From: Periplaneta americana
Lineage: Eukaryota; Arthropoda; Insecta; Blattodea; Blattidae
DNA length: 64,000 nt
Direction of reading: 5' to 3'
Assembly: GCF_040183065.1 (NCBI RefSeq)
Contig: NC_091117.1
Span: 105,807,501 to 105,871,500 of the forward strand
This document shows, piece after piece, positions 1 to 10,743 of this stretch. Every line of letters starts with the position of its first letter. Positions within the stretch are counted from its first letter, which is position 1. The notes under the pieces were generated by a model. It saw only the letters and a program-made list of their open reading frames with translations. It ran no database searches and had not been told where the DNA came from. The position numbers and the translations under genes were made by a program.

Positions 1-125
1 GAGTAAAATTTGATATGAATTTCTAATTTTTTTTTCTCGTAAAAGTGGCAGAGCTATATCCATTTTTGTTAATTACTGTATTTTGGTAGTCTTTTTCAAT
101 GTTTGGGCCTCATTTTGTTTTAGAA

Positions 126-369
126 ATTGAGTAGTTTAATATCAAAGACGGACATCTGTCGTCTCCATAGTTTTGATCTCCAGGCACTTTTTTATGTCAC
201 AGTGTTCTTTGTAATATTTTAACACAATTTATTTTCTAAATGTAGTGTTAGAGTTTGCATATGGTTTCACCATAACTGACAAGAGCATGAAAAATTGTAT
301 AAGAATCCACATATATCTAAATTTCTGTCTGAGGGTTAGATGTCCGCCTTTGATATTAAGCTACTCAAT
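126..369. mobile_element. 244-bp element with 32-bp terminal inverted repeats
   Basis: Positions 126-157 and 338-369 are inverted repeats matching at 30 of 32 bases, beginning ATTGAGTAGTTTAATATC. The interior is AT-rich and non-coding. A target duplication is not clear, so the superfamily is unassigned. Confidence 0.7.
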
Positions 370-517
370 TAATCTCGTGTTTAAGTTGTTGTAGCAACGA
401 TATATCCATACACAAAAAGTGAAAAATATGTATAAATTAGGAAAAAAATCAAATTATACCATCTCTCTCCTTAAACACCTGTATATGGTCATCAAAAATT
501 ATAGCGAGACAGATTCA

Positions 518-1111
518 CTTTACGGCCTTACCCTACTTCGTTTCTTCGGATCGCATATGAATTCCACACCGCTTAAGGTAAGGCGTTGAAGATTAAACGC
601 GGTCATTTGGAAGCCTATTTGGCTGCACCGGTGCCTCTGGTCTACCATGAATCGCAAAGCATTCTTCTCGAGTCTCATCACAGCTGTAGGACTAAATTGG
701 TTCTGATACGATGCGTACAGCGGTCCAGTCCCCTGACAGTATCGCTACCCGGCAGAATAGAAATTCGACAGTCAAACGGCCCACCTGAGAGTCGTTCGCA
801 CCGCGGCGCGGCAGGTGTTCAGTTTCCCAATTAACCACACAGTCATCACTGCCAGTTCCCATGAAGCTGCCTCAGCGATCATTGCGCAGACTCGTGACAG
901 ACGAGCATCGGCTTGCGGATCGCAAGTGCCAGACTTGATTCATTGGGTTCTGAGCTTCCAGCTATTAATGATAAAGGAAATTATTTAGATAGGAGAGAAT
1001 CGAGAGCATTCTTAATTAAAGCCCGGATTTATAGGCAATGTAAAATGCATATTGGATGCAAAACAATCTTTATTTCATACTAGGTCTCATTTCACTACTT
1101 TACGGCCTTAC
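518..1111. repeat. unclassified GC-richer segment bounded by a 14-bp direct repeat
   Basis: CTTTACGGCCTTAC occurs exactly at 518-531 and again at 1098-1111. The enclosed 566 bp has a locally GC-richer core (about 590-960) and no recognisable protein. The flanking repeat could be the target duplication of a retroposed sequence, but no poly(A) or tail repeat is seen. Confidence 0.4.
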
Positions 1112-1580
1112 AAAATGGTCGACAAACAGAACATTACAGTAGCTTGTACTGTAATATTCACAAAAGGGACGCCACTATCACCAACATATGAATAAACCAT
1201 GGCAAACGTAATTAGTAACTTCAGAACTATAGAAATGAAGGTACTCAATAGAAATAATACAGACTATTACACTTTTACTACGTCACACTAGGCCTACTTT
1301 TGACCAATAAAACAGTAGGGAGCGACGTGTTTCAACCAACCATGGATGCTTATCTTCAATTTTTATCACCTCCCTAGCATTTATTTTTTATCATCTCTCT
1401 AGCATTTGTTTCTTTGTTTGCCAACATTGTACTTTCAATAATTTTTTTGTACCTTTTAAAATGATTTATGTTTATTTCATCAACCTTAATTAAAACTTTT
1501 CTATCATTTATCTTGTTTATATTATTTAGGTTATGTTATAGATTTTGCTGTATGAGATTATGGATAGTCACGTATCATAG

Positions 1581-1583
<3 letters not shown>
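1112..1583. other. AT-rich intergenic sequence, nothing recognised
   Basis: There is no ORF of note, no tRNA-like box and no inverted repeat. A TAGGCCTA palindrome occurs near 1289. Confidence 0.4.

Positions 1584-1627
<44 letters not shown>
1584..1627. repeat. (AT)n microsatellite
   Basis: An uninterrupted AT dinucleotide run of about 44 bp. Confidence 0.95.
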
Positions 1628-1629
<2 letters not shown>

Positions 1630-2040
1630 AATCGTATCTTAGGGTAGAGTCTAATATTCAGAATATCAGCTTTATATCCGCTCATATATAAGGCCTAAAA
1701 TAAGACTTCTCTGTTGGCAGATAGGCTCGTTTACAATAATTTAAGTGTTATATCCATTCAGACATTACAGTAACACATATTTGCGAGTAGATAATCTACT
1801 CAGAATTTCTGCTTTATACCCGTTCTAATATAACAATAAAACGTATTTGTGAGTATTATAAGAATTTCACCTATAGGACTGCATCCACTCAAACATTACA
1901 ATAAGACATGTCTGTGTAGGCCTATACATATTCAGAACTTCATTTTCATATTAGCTCAATCAATACGATAACACATCTCTGTAAGTATAGATATTCAGAA
2001 TTCATTTTCACAAAGTAATTTAGTCCCCTGATTGAGGTTC

Positions 2041-2311
2041 TGGCTGATAGGCCTATGTACATCTATTATCAGGCAGTAAATCTCACTTGACGATACATAT
2101 CAGAGGAAGAACAATTGTTTGTATGCATCTGAAGTCTGATTAGTGTAATATGTAGCTAGTCGCCGATGTATGCAATGGAGAGGGAAAGGAACTAGCCACC
2201 CTACCCCATTATTTCCTGGCCTAGTTGCCTCATAAGCGGTGCCTTCTTGGTATCACTCGTGGAGTTCAGACCTGTCTTCGGACAATTGACTAAACAACAA
2301 CAAGAACAGTC
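2041..2311 (+). mobile_element. dispersed short retroelement with AAC-rich tail, copy 1
   Basis: The sequence from about 2041, through GTAATATGTAGCTAGTCG, to a tail of ACAACAACAAG recurs at 11625-11817 (+, left end missing) and 20989-21242 (-). Copies differ by scattered substitutions. The A/C-rich tail at one end in all three copies suggests a SINE. No convincing Pol III boxes were found. Confidence 0.7.
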
Positions 2312-2337
2312 ATTTAAGACATTTCATATTCAGAATA

Positions 2338-2510
2338 GGTATTCTTATTTGAAGACTGAATATTATGTATTCCATGATCTTGTGTAGTCATCACGTAAAT
2401 ACTAGACTATTAATGGAGAAAAATTCTTTCCGACACTGGGAATTGAACCCAGAACCTCAGAGTGCTCTTAATTAACTGAGCTATGCCAGATCCGATCCAC
2501 ACACCGGCCG
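2338..2510 (-). mobile_element. tRNA-derived SINE, copy 1
   Basis: Read on the minus strand, a head with a box A-like TAGCTCAGTTAATTAAGAGC and a box B-like GGGTTCAATTCCC is followed by a non-tRNA body ending in an AT-rich tail. It is colinear with the copy at 2635-2818, including the body segment TGTGTAGTCAT. The middle of the head is shortened compared with copy 2. Confidence 0.8.
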
Positions 2511-2634
2511 AACTCTCCTTTGCTTTCATCAATGACCTACTACATGTCATATTACAGGTAGGCCTACAGGAGTGCATATTTCAATGACTTTATGGCCATT
2601 TTCTACAAGAGTTTTAGATCACTGTTAATACTCA

Positions 2635-2818
2635 TATATATTCTAATCTGAAGACCTCTTCGTCCTCTATTGAATATTGTGTAGTCATCCCGTAAATACT
2701 ATTAATGAAGAAAAATTCATTCTGGCACTGGGAATCGAACCCAGGATCCTTCAGCTTGGCACACTGAGCGCTCTTAATCAACTGAGCTATGCCGGGATCC
2801 GAACCACAGCGCCGGCCG
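2635..2818 (-). mobile_element. tRNA-derived SINE, copy 2 (cloverleaf still visible)
   Basis: On the minus strand the head at about 2721-2797 still folds like a tRNA. It has a D-arm GCTC/GAGC, a five-pair anticodon stem around loop GTGCCAA (a Gly GCC anticodon), and a T-arm CTGGG-TTCGATT-CCCAG. The acceptor stem pairs at only 5 of 7 positions. The same body as copy 1 follows. A related copy 300 bp away and the mismatched acceptor mark it as a SINE, not a tRNA gene. Confidence 0.8.
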
Positions 2819-3312
2819 CTCATATTACGAAGTTCAGCTTTATATTCGCTCAGACATTGCAATAAGCCATTTCTGAATTCCAACTTTATAGCTTACATTC
2901 TCAATCGTTAAAATAAGACATCTCTGTGCATGTATTATATTCAGAATTTTAGCTTTATATCGCTCAAACATTACAACAAGACATCTAGATGCTTAGCTAT
3001 TCCTAATTTCAGTTTTTTACTCACACAAACACTACGATAAGGCATCTGTGTAGCTAAAATATGACGAGGAGTTGCAAGTAATATGGTGTGGAATGCTGAA
3101 TGTTTGCGCATGCAGATCACCGAACTCATACAATTAAACGATGTCTGACGGTGAAACTGCGGTATGTAATGATTCATACACACCTGCGATTATCGCTCCC
3201 TATCAATATTTATTTTCTTTGTTCATGAGTCATGATAAATGGTCGTAAATTCTATCGCGGTGAGCCAGACTTGCCATGATTGGATACTATGACTATCAAT
3301 AATAGAAGTTAA

Positions 3313-3492
3313 GGGCCGTATTCATAGACATTTTTAGCGCGGGCTTTCGGTGGATTATCAGCGTTTTTCGTATTCATAAACCAGTGTTGGCGATAGGATA
3401 TGATTTGAATTCTGTACTAGTAATCAGTGGATAGCCGAGGCTAGCTTAGTACGCTCGTAGCGCGTGCTGCGAAATGTCTATGAATACTACCC
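3313..3492. mobile_element. 180-bp piggyBac-type MITE with TTAA target duplication
   Basis: Ends GGGCCGTATTCATAGACATT and its inverted near-copy are directly flanked by TTAA at 3309-3312 and 3493-3496. TTAA duplication with inverted ends beginning GGG is characteristic of piggyBac elements. No coding sequence. Confidence 0.8.
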
Positions 3493-3496
3493 TTAA

Positions 3497-4249
3497 TGTT
3501 TTTGTTATTGTTCTCATACTTTGAAGGCGGCCACAGACCTCGTTCCTTTAACACAGTTTGGCACTGATGGATAAGAATGGGACTGCAAACTTTATTAGTG
3601 TATAATATGGTTATTCACTCAAATGCATCGTCCATATTCGTCCATATCTATCACCTGTTTGACGACTTCTTTAACTCAAAACCAGTATACAGTAAAATCT
3701 CCGTATAAAGATTATTGTTTTACAACGTTAAACCCCTCTATTGCGATTAAAATATAATTCCCTGCATAAAATGTATTCATTTAATGTCAAAATTCTCCCG
3801 ATGTGACGATATCCTCTGTTGCGATATATTTCTATTGAATGATACACTTTAATGGTCCCCAGTGTAGTATTTTCTCTCTTTACTACGATAAAGTCCCGTA
3901 AAATGAAATGTTTTGTCGCTAAGAGACACAATAAGGTACATGATCTTACTTGATGGGGAATCTCAGTTTAACTCACCACTGCGCATTTTCTTTGAGCATC
4001 CTTTCTTCTCCTACTACCAATCCGACAGTTTTTTCCGGAGTCTACAGAGGAAGACGTAACTGCTGAAATTAGAGGGAACCCTGATGACCAAGAAGAAGAA
4101 GAGGAAAAAAATTATCTGGAGGCCAAGTCACTTCAACTAGCCTATAACTCCAGGAGAGGCAGTAACAGCGTGTGAATCACTTCAACAGTTCCTATCTAGT
4201 GTTAGTGATGTTCCAGAAGAGTATTTAGTGTCTTTGGATTTAATAAGAT

Positions 4250-4251
<2 letters not shown>
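3497..4251. other. intergenic, no gene recognised
   Basis: Short ORFs only. No inverted repeats, tRNA-like boxes or known protein similarity were seen. Confidence 0.4.
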
Positions 4252-4304
<53 letters not shown>

Positions 4305-4320
4305 GTGTGTGTGTGTGTGT
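4252..4320. repeat. compound (TA)n(TG)n microsatellite
   Basis: About 50 bp of TA dinucleotides run directly into about 17 bp of TG dinucleotides. The Tyr-Ile-rich ORF on the minus strand here is a product of this repeat. Confidence 0.95.
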
Positions 4321-4599
4321 CAATTTCCGTGAAGAGAGCTCTGAAACAAACTGGCATACCGGCTAAGTGATACCTTTCAAAAAATGTAGTACAGTACAAT
4401 GAGCAGCATATTAAGAGGGTTTCAATGATAATTTTAACACTTTGTAGCATGATATACACACCAAGTATTAACTCTTATTTTTAAAACTCTCCTTACAACA
4501 ATACATATATTTATAACAATATTTTTTTTGTTCCCCTAAATATCGCTATAGAGAGATTTGGCTGTATTTCTTCAGACGCGGATTTCCATCAGTGATTCC

Positions 4600-5016
4600 T
4601 TGTTAACAAACATAAGTTCTAACTTAAATGAGAGACTGCAACGTGTTCATAATGTATGTATAAGATTCATCTGTAATATTCGGAAATTGGACAATGTAAC
4701 ACCGTTTCTTGAGCTGCTCTCGTAAAAGAAAGAAGAATCATAGCTATATGCTCTTTCACTTCAGTATAAAATTTTACATAACTCTTCTCCAAATTACTCG
4801 TCTTCACGCATTCAGTTCCTCAGTACTTCACGAAATCTGCATCAATCTCTCCTTTCTTTTCCTCGTCACAGAATTTCCTTATACTCATCTTCTTACATAG
4901 TATCATTGCCTCGCCTATGGAATTCGTTACCTAGTGACGTCAGGGATTGCCGGACATTGCCACAGTTTAAAAGTAAACTAGAAAAGTATGTTTTATCTCA
5001 CGAAATCTGTTTCTGA
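4600..5016 (+). pseudogene. non-LTR retrotransposon reverse-transcriptase C-terminal remnant
   Basis: Translated on the plus strand, NLNERLQRVHNVCIRFICN (from about 4620) and, after two stops, YKILHNSSPNYSSSR, VSLPRLWNSLPSDVRDCRTL and FKSKLEKYVLSH follow in order to a TGA at 5014. This matches the C-terminal region of CR1/Jockey-type reverse transcriptases, where PRLWNSLP and a following FKxKL are conserved. In-frame stops near 4722 and 4742 show it is dead. The rest of the element upstream is missing. The bases after 5016 may be its 3' UTR. Confidence 0.75.
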
Positions 5017-5159
5017 GAAGTTGCTAGATTTATGTCGAAGTTTTCATCTTTAGTATTTTGACAAGAATTTCTTTATGTTAGATTAACCACTTCTATTGTC
5101 TTTGTTGCAGGATACTAGAACAGCTTATTGTCACTTGGTTAATAATAATGACGCTGAGT

Positions 5160-5700
5160 GTTACTGTTATTTTATGTCTGTTGAGCCGTGCCTACTACCA
5201 CGGCCGTTTACCTAGTACGTCACTTCATCCGTCAGAGCGCTCTCACACGTCACAGAATAGATAGCGCTATCAATCGCTTCATTTGTTCTTTCCAAATAAT
5301 CCTATTGGCCGGGTCATTACGTCTCACGAGGATAGAGGGGGAGAGAGTTTACCTGTTTTAACGGAGATACGCGGAGCGTCACTTGGGTTCCGGTACGCGG
5401 CAGATACACTTAACAAGATTTAGGATCTCGTACGCGGGAGATATTCGGAAACAATTGGCTCAGATTCAAGCTCTCGTACGCGACAGAAACATTTAACAAG
5501 ACTTAGCATTTTGGTACGCGGCAGATATAGACAACGTGACTCGGGCTTTGTACGTGCTGGAGATAGATCAGTGGAGTAGTTAAATTGCGTCGTGTGTGTT
5601 TGGGATTTTAGTGGATCGTAGTTTGAAATATCGCTTGCTAGTGATACGTCTTGAGGGCGAGTTTTAGTATTTGTATCGAGTAACATATTTGTGAGATATA
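5160..5700. other. GC-richer segment with recurring TACGCGGCAGA motif
   Basis: Motifs close to GGTACGCGGCAGATA recur near 5393, 5429, 5474, 5512 and 5550, spaced 36-46 bp, with AACAAGA-containing sequence between. An ATTGG (inverse CCAAT) lies near 5305. It could be a short degenerate tandem array, or a promoter or LTR-like segment. No coding sequence is supported. Confidence 0.45.
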
Positions 5701-6229
5701 TGTGTTTGAGGTAAATTGTATTGGGAATTATGTAAGGAGATATGATTTGAAATGTGAGTTCATGTTCCGAGACGGTTAGAGTGATAAGGCAGCGATTACG
5801 GTCTCACATATGGTTTTAGTGTTTTCTCTGCTCCATTTTGATTGTTGCTTTCCTTCGCCGCTATTTTCTTATCATGTGCGTCGAGTTTAGTTGCTATTTA
5901 AATGATCCTTGAAATTGGAATTATCGTCCGTTACTTATTTATTACGTGCATCTGTCTCCATCCCTCTCTCTCTCCGTTGGGTATTAATTTTGTAAAGTGC
6001 AGAGATTTGTGTTAGTGCTATTTGCACAGTTTATGTGAGCAATATGTGCAATGGGTAATGTATAGTGATCTGTCATGTAATGCCTTATGCTGGGCAGAGT
6101 TTGTCTCTTATTGAGTGTACATGTATTTTTAGTTTGGTTAGTCAGACTGAGTGGTATCTATGGTCGAATGGATCATGTATTAAGTTAATGTGCTGGCTGG
6201 GTATTGTGTTCAGATTCATACTCAGATAG

Positions 6230-6230
<1 letters not shown>
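5701..6230. other. intergenic, GT/T-rich, nothing recognised
   Basis: The sequence is T- and GT-rich with a CT-repeat patch near 5965. No feature is supported. Confidence 0.4.

Positions 6231-6231
<1 letters not shown>

Positions 6232-6287
<56 letters not shown>
6232..6287. repeat. (TA)n microsatellite
   Basis: An uninterrupted TA run of about 56 bp. Confidence 0.95.
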
Positions 6288-6289
<2 letters not shown>

Positions 6290-7020
6290 AAGAGTGATTC
6301 ATGAACATATGGTTAATAAGTTAGTTACTGATGGTCGAGAGACGGCCATATTAGATGGTTTAATCATTTATAAGTGTGTTGGCCTCAGCCTTGTGATACT
6401 TACATGATTTACATATCCTAGGGATATCATTTCAGATTAGTTTGTCCTATTTTCACTCATCTATTTCATGTTTATTGTCATTTCATTTTTCATTTATGTA
6501 CATTGTTACTTATTATTGTTAATTATATTTGTTTTACAAATTCACACTATTCATTTCTAAAAGTCTTCCACTGCGCACACCCAATCCTTTCAATGTGCCG
6601 TCCACCTGGCGAAAGCAGCCAATATAAGAAAGATAAAGAGGAGGAGTGGATGATCGTACCACCGCCCTCACACTGTATTTGTTGTAGGCCTATATGTTTT
6701 CCTCTATTTTTTCTTTTCTTTGCATCATTTAATACGTTAGACTAATTTTTATTATTTTCAATTTCTTTGTATGTTCAGTTGTTTTTTATATCATATTTCT
6801 GTCACACATTATTACATTAGAAGAATTGCATCATGGTTTATAATTTTGCTTGTAGTTGTATTGCATTTATGGTGGTATGGAAGAAAAGGTCTGATGACCT
6901 TAACTCCACCAGAGTAAATACAATAAAATAAAAAATAAAAACTACTCCCGAGTAAGAGAATATACAGTAATACTGATTAATTTCTGTCTTCTATTCATCT
7001 CAAACTAAAAAACTTTTGCC

Positions 7021-7025
<5 letters not shown>
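6288..7025 (+). other. intergenic, with a possible LINE/SINE 3' end near 6870-6945
   Basis: AAGGTCTGATGACCTTAACT, with a small hairpin, followed by CCACCAGAGTAAATACAATA and an A-rich tail resembles the 3' end of a non-LTR element. A related inverted sequence lies at 13303-13355. The remainder is unassigned. Confidence 0.35.

Positions 7026-7051
<26 letters not shown>
7026..7051. repeat. poly(A) run of about 26 bp
   Basis: Homopolymer A on the plus strand. An unassigned minus-strand reading frame (7070-7279) lies beside it, with no recognised domain. Confidence 0.95.
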
Positions 7052-7446
7052 CCGCTACAAACTTTCGCACTAACCCAATAATTCAGTCTCCATTTGAAGA
7101 CACTGCATCCAATCGTCTGCCTGTGTGTCGTCTTCAAAGTGCCAACGGCATAATTGACCCATGTTTCGGTCAGTCCGATGCACCGGGATTCGCGTGCCTT
7201 TATTTTGTCTTCTTTCTTCACTCGAATGCCCTGAAGAGCTAGTAAGATCGCATATTTGGATGTAATTAGGGTTCGTCAATGATGAACACAGTGGGTAGTT
7301 GGGAGCTGTAATTCCTCCGTGGCTGATTCTTCTACCTCCTGCATCTGCGCCGGATTCTCATTGGAAACGTGGACGCGAGATTCAGCATTATCTTCAGGCA
7401 GATCAGCTGTAGTTCTACATAAAAAATTCCCGTTTTCTTTTTAATG

Positions 7447-7660
7447 TGATGTTTTATTTGACGACGCTCGCAGCTGCCGAGGTTATATCAGCGTCGCCGG
7501 TGTGCCGGAATTTTGTCCCGCAGGAGTTCTTTTAAATGCCAGTAAATCTACTGACATGACCTGTCGCATTTAAGCACACTTAAATGTCATCGACCTGGCC
7601 CCGGGATCGAACCCCCAACCTCAGGTATAGAAGGCCAGCGCTATACCAACTCCGACTTCC
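7447..7660 (-). mobile_element. tRNA-derived SINE
   Basis: On the minus strand the head near 7660 carries box A-like TTGGTATAGCGCTGGCCTTC and box B-like GGGTTCGATCCC. A body of about 150 bp follows, ending in GACGCTGATATAACC and GTCGTCAAATAAA. The tail resembles those of the SINEs at 33572 and 39750. Confidence 0.8.
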
Positions 7661-7989
7661 CGTTTTCTAAATTCACTCTGTATATTACCTCCATAATAAG
7701 TAAGACTAATACAAAATAGTGGCTAGAGCGAAACCGCGTAGGAATAATTATTTTAAATGGTATCATTACAGAAACCACACAATGTTGTGAAATTTGATTA
7801 ACATCCCGCGTAACGTTTTACATTTTCATTTAAAAAACTTCAAGTTTAAGACAGCCGAAGCTCGACTTCTAAGCGGTAATAGAAAAATAAGAGCTTAAAT
7901 TTACGCTAGTTCTATTAGGCCCTGTATTATGTACATAGAGTCCTTTGTCTATATCTTAAAGAAATACAATACATCACTGTGGAGTAGGC

Positions 7990-8215
7990 CTTAATGGTCA
8001 GCATGTTTGAGCGTGAAACAAGCGAGCCGGAACAAGTTACCTGGTTCAGGTTTATCTGGGCTTTTCCCTCAACCTATTAAGAGCAAATGCTGGGTAACTT
8101 TCGGTACTGGACCCTGGATTCATTTCACTGACATTATCATCATCTCACTCAGACGCTAGATAACCAATGCAGTTGATAAGGCATCGTAAAATAAACCAAT
8201 TAAAAATTATCAACT
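7990..8215 (+). mobile_element. SINE of the GGGTAACTTTCGG family, plus strand
   Basis: Body segments AGCAAATGCTGGGTAACTTT, GGACCCTGGATTCATTTC and TCAGACGCTAGATAAC also occur at 24100-24300 (+) and, inverted, at 39750-39960. The 5' head is degraded here. The 3' tail leads into the tandem array at 8143. Confidence 0.75.
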
Positions 8216-8536
8216 TCATGTAACTCAGACACTAGATAATCAAACCCGTTTATGAAGCGTCGTAAAATCAACCCATTAAAAATTATCAACTTCATCTCAC
8301 TCAGACGCTAGATAACCAATGCAGTTGATAAAACGTCGTAAAATAAACCAATTAAAATTATCAACTTCATCTCATTCAGACGCTTGTTAACCAAAGCGGT
8401 TTATAAAGCCTCGTAAAATAAACCAATTAAAATTATCAACTTCATCCTCTCAGACGCTAGATAATTAAAGCTGTTTATAAAGCGTCGTAAAATAAACGAA
8501 TTTAAAAATATGTACTTCATTTCACATAGACGCTAG
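8143..8536 (+). repeat. amplified SINE tail, five tandem units of about 75 bp
   Basis: Each unit reads close to CTCAGACGCTAGATAACCAA, then GTTGATAAAGCGTCGTAAAA, then an AAACCAATTAAAAATTATCA stretch. This unit is the 3' end of the SINE just upstream. Other SINE copies (24230, 39790) have it once. The array ends at a partial unit that runs straight into the 42-bp array. Confidence 0.85.
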
Positions 8537-8539
8537 ATA

Positions 8540-9898
8540 GTAGGGCAAATAGGCACTATTCTGATAAATGTTTCTTGGAAAGTAGGACAAATAGGCCCTA
8601 CTCTGACAAATGTTTCTTGGAAAGTAGGATAAATAGGCCCTACTCTGATAAATGTTTCTTGGAAAGTAGGACAAATAGGCTCTACTTTGATAAATGTTTC
8701 TTGGAAAGTAGGAGAAATAGGCCCTACTCTGATAAATGTTTCTTGGAAAGTAGGACAAATAGGCCCTCCTATGATAAATGTTTCTTGGAAAGTAGGACAA
8801 ATAGGCCCTAATCTGATAAATGTTTCTTGGAAAGTAGGACAAATAGGCCCTACTATGATAAATGTTTCTTGGAAAGCAGGACAAATAGGCCCTAATCTGA
8901 CAAAATGTTTCTTGGAAATTAGGACAAATATGTCCTGCTCTGACAAATGTTTCTTGGAAAATAGAACAAATAGGCCCTACTTTGATAAATGTTTCTTGGA
9001 AAGTAGGAGAAATAGGCCCTACTCTGATAAATGTTTCTTGGAAAGTAGGACAAATAGGCCCTACTATGATAAATGTTTCTTGGAAAGTAGGACAAATAGG
9101 CCCTAATCTGATAAATGTTTTTTAGAAAGTAGGACAAATGGGCTCTACTCTGATAAATGTTTCTTTCATAGTAGGATAAATAGGTCCTACTCTGATAAAT
9201 GTTTCTTGAAAAGTAGGACAAATAGGCCCTGCTCTGATAAATGTTTCTTGAAAAGTAGGACAAATAGGCCCTACTCTGATAAATGTTTCTTGAAAAGTAG
9301 GACAAATACGCCCTACTCTGATAAATGTTTCTTGAAAAGTAGGACAAATAGGCCCTACTTTGATAAATGTTTCTTTGATAGTAGGATAAATAGGTCCTAC
9401 TCTGATAAATGTTTCTTGGAAAGCAAGACAAATACGCCCTACTCTGATAAATGTTTCTTCAAAAGTAGGAGCAATAGGCCCTACTCTGATTAATGTTTAT
9501 TGGAAAGCAAGACAAATACGCCCTACTCTGATAAATGTTTCTTGAAAAGTAGGACAAATAGGGCCTACTCTGATAAATGTTTCTTTGATAGTAGGATAAA
9601 TAGGGCCTACTCTGATAAATGTTTCTTGGAAAGCAAGACAAATACGCCCTACTCTGATAAATGTTTCTTGGAAAGCAAGACAAATAGACCCTACTCTGAT
9701 AAATGTTTCTTGGAAAGCAAGATAAATACGCCCTACTCTGATAAATGTTTCTTGAAAAGTAGGACAAATAGGCCCTACTCTGATAAATGTTTATTGGAAA
9801 GCAAGACAAATACGCCCTACTCTGACAAATGTTTCTTGGAAAGTAAGACAAACAGGCCCTACTTTGATCAATGTTTCTTGAAAAGTAGGACAAACACT
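8540..9898. repeat. 42-bp minisatellite, about 32 units
   Basis: The unit is GATAAATGTTTCTTGGAAAG followed by TAGGACAAATAGGCCCTACT and CT. Because 42 is divisible by three, both strands give long repetitive ORFs (14-residue repeats such as DKCFLESRTNRPYS); these are not genes. Most units carry AGTAGG and CCTACT as a 6-bp inverted pair. Left-half units are nearly uniform. The right half mixes variants with GAAAAGTAGG, GATAGTAGGATAAATAGG and GCAAGACAAATACG. Confidence 0.97.
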
Positions 9899-10193
9899 AA
9901 AAAAAATGGAGTTTTGGAATAAATTTCTACATATGCCCGTAAATATTCAAAATATGAAATAGAAATGAATGTGAAATTTACCTGGAAATGAACCTATTGA
10001 ATAGAATGTATAAAATATAGTACAGTATACTAAAATTAATAAAACATAAAATAACTTCTAATTATGACTGTGACAGATGCTGAAAATGGATTTAGAAAGG
10101 GTCGATCTTACATTAGAAGAGTGTTTAAAATTACTCTGATGATAGAGAAGAGATAGGAATACAATTGACAAAAGATGCAAGTTAGATTTTAAA
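9899..10193. other. intergenic, nothing recognised
   Basis: AT-rich, with no supported feature. Confidence 0.4.
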
Positions 10194-10743
10194 CAGGGCT
10201 CGAAATGGACATTTTCATGAACCGAACTGTTTGTTGTTTTCGTAGACACAGTGGTGGTGGTGACGAAAGCGAGGAACTAAGGACGCCTAATATTACCATG
10301 CTAAATATTGATATAGAGTCTAGATGGCATCTGTTTGCTATTAATATTCCGTGGCATGGCAGCCCATGAAGGGCCATGACCGACATGCCGAAGCAGAGGT
10401 GGACGATCATCCAACCAGAATGGAGGCATCGTGTGGTTAGCACGCCTACAACTTAATCAACATTGAAATATTTATATAACTTAGGCCTACACATCAATTA
10501 ATATGAAAATTTAGGGCACAAGTTTTCAGAAATAATTTTCATCTCTTTATCATATAGCTTGCCTTAGCTTAGGCTATACACAGACAGAAACCAGGAAAGA
10601 TAGTCACTTCATTCAGCCAAACAAATTTAGGCTATAACTTATTGAATAAAATGCATATATCTTTAAAAATAGTAGTAGGCCTATAACACTTCCACGAATA
10701 TTTTATTACTAGCGAAAAAGAATTATTTGCGATCTTATATTTA

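Larger units (their letters stand above)
1645..3055. repeat. degenerate tandem array, unit about 60-70 bp, broken by other repeats
   Basis: Units read roughly ATTCAGAATTTCAGCTTTAT, then a CGCTCAAACATTACAATAAGAC stretch, then ATCTCTGTG. Examples start near 1650, 1795, 1860, 1925, 1985, 2825, 2885, 2940 and 3000. The array is split by a dispersed repeat (2041-2311) and two tRNA-like SINEs, so it is older than those insertions. Divergence between units is high. Confidence 0.65.

Noticed and set aside
586-834. 82-codon plus-strand frame
   Set aside because: Starts at TTG, shows no similarity and lies in a segment bounded by direct repeats.
2721-2797. Functional tRNA-Gly gene on the minus strand
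   Set aside because: The acceptor stem has two mismatches, a related copy with the same non-tRNA body lies 300 bp away, and the body follows directly. It is a SINE.
4202-4459. 85-codon frame with a Tyr-Ile run
   Set aside because: The run is translated (TA)n microsatellite. The same applies to the poly-Asn, poly-Leu and poly-Val frames at 31982, 40545 and 42038.
7070-7279. 69-codon minus-strand frame as a host exon
   Set aside because: A WHFEDDTQADDW stretch looked vaguely like a PH-type segment, but the match is weak, the frame starts at TTG and there are no splice sites or neighbouring exons I could support.
8540-9898. CRISPR-like array of direct repeats
   Set aside because: Units are contiguous and diverge along their full length. 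There are no unique spacers, no cas genes, and the genome is eukaryotic.
8522-9922. Long repetitive frames on both strands that could pass for a repeat protein
   Set aside because: The 42-bp unit is a multiple of three and lacks stops in several frames, so open frames arise on both strands. There is no signal or domain, and the neighbouring sequence is non-coding.
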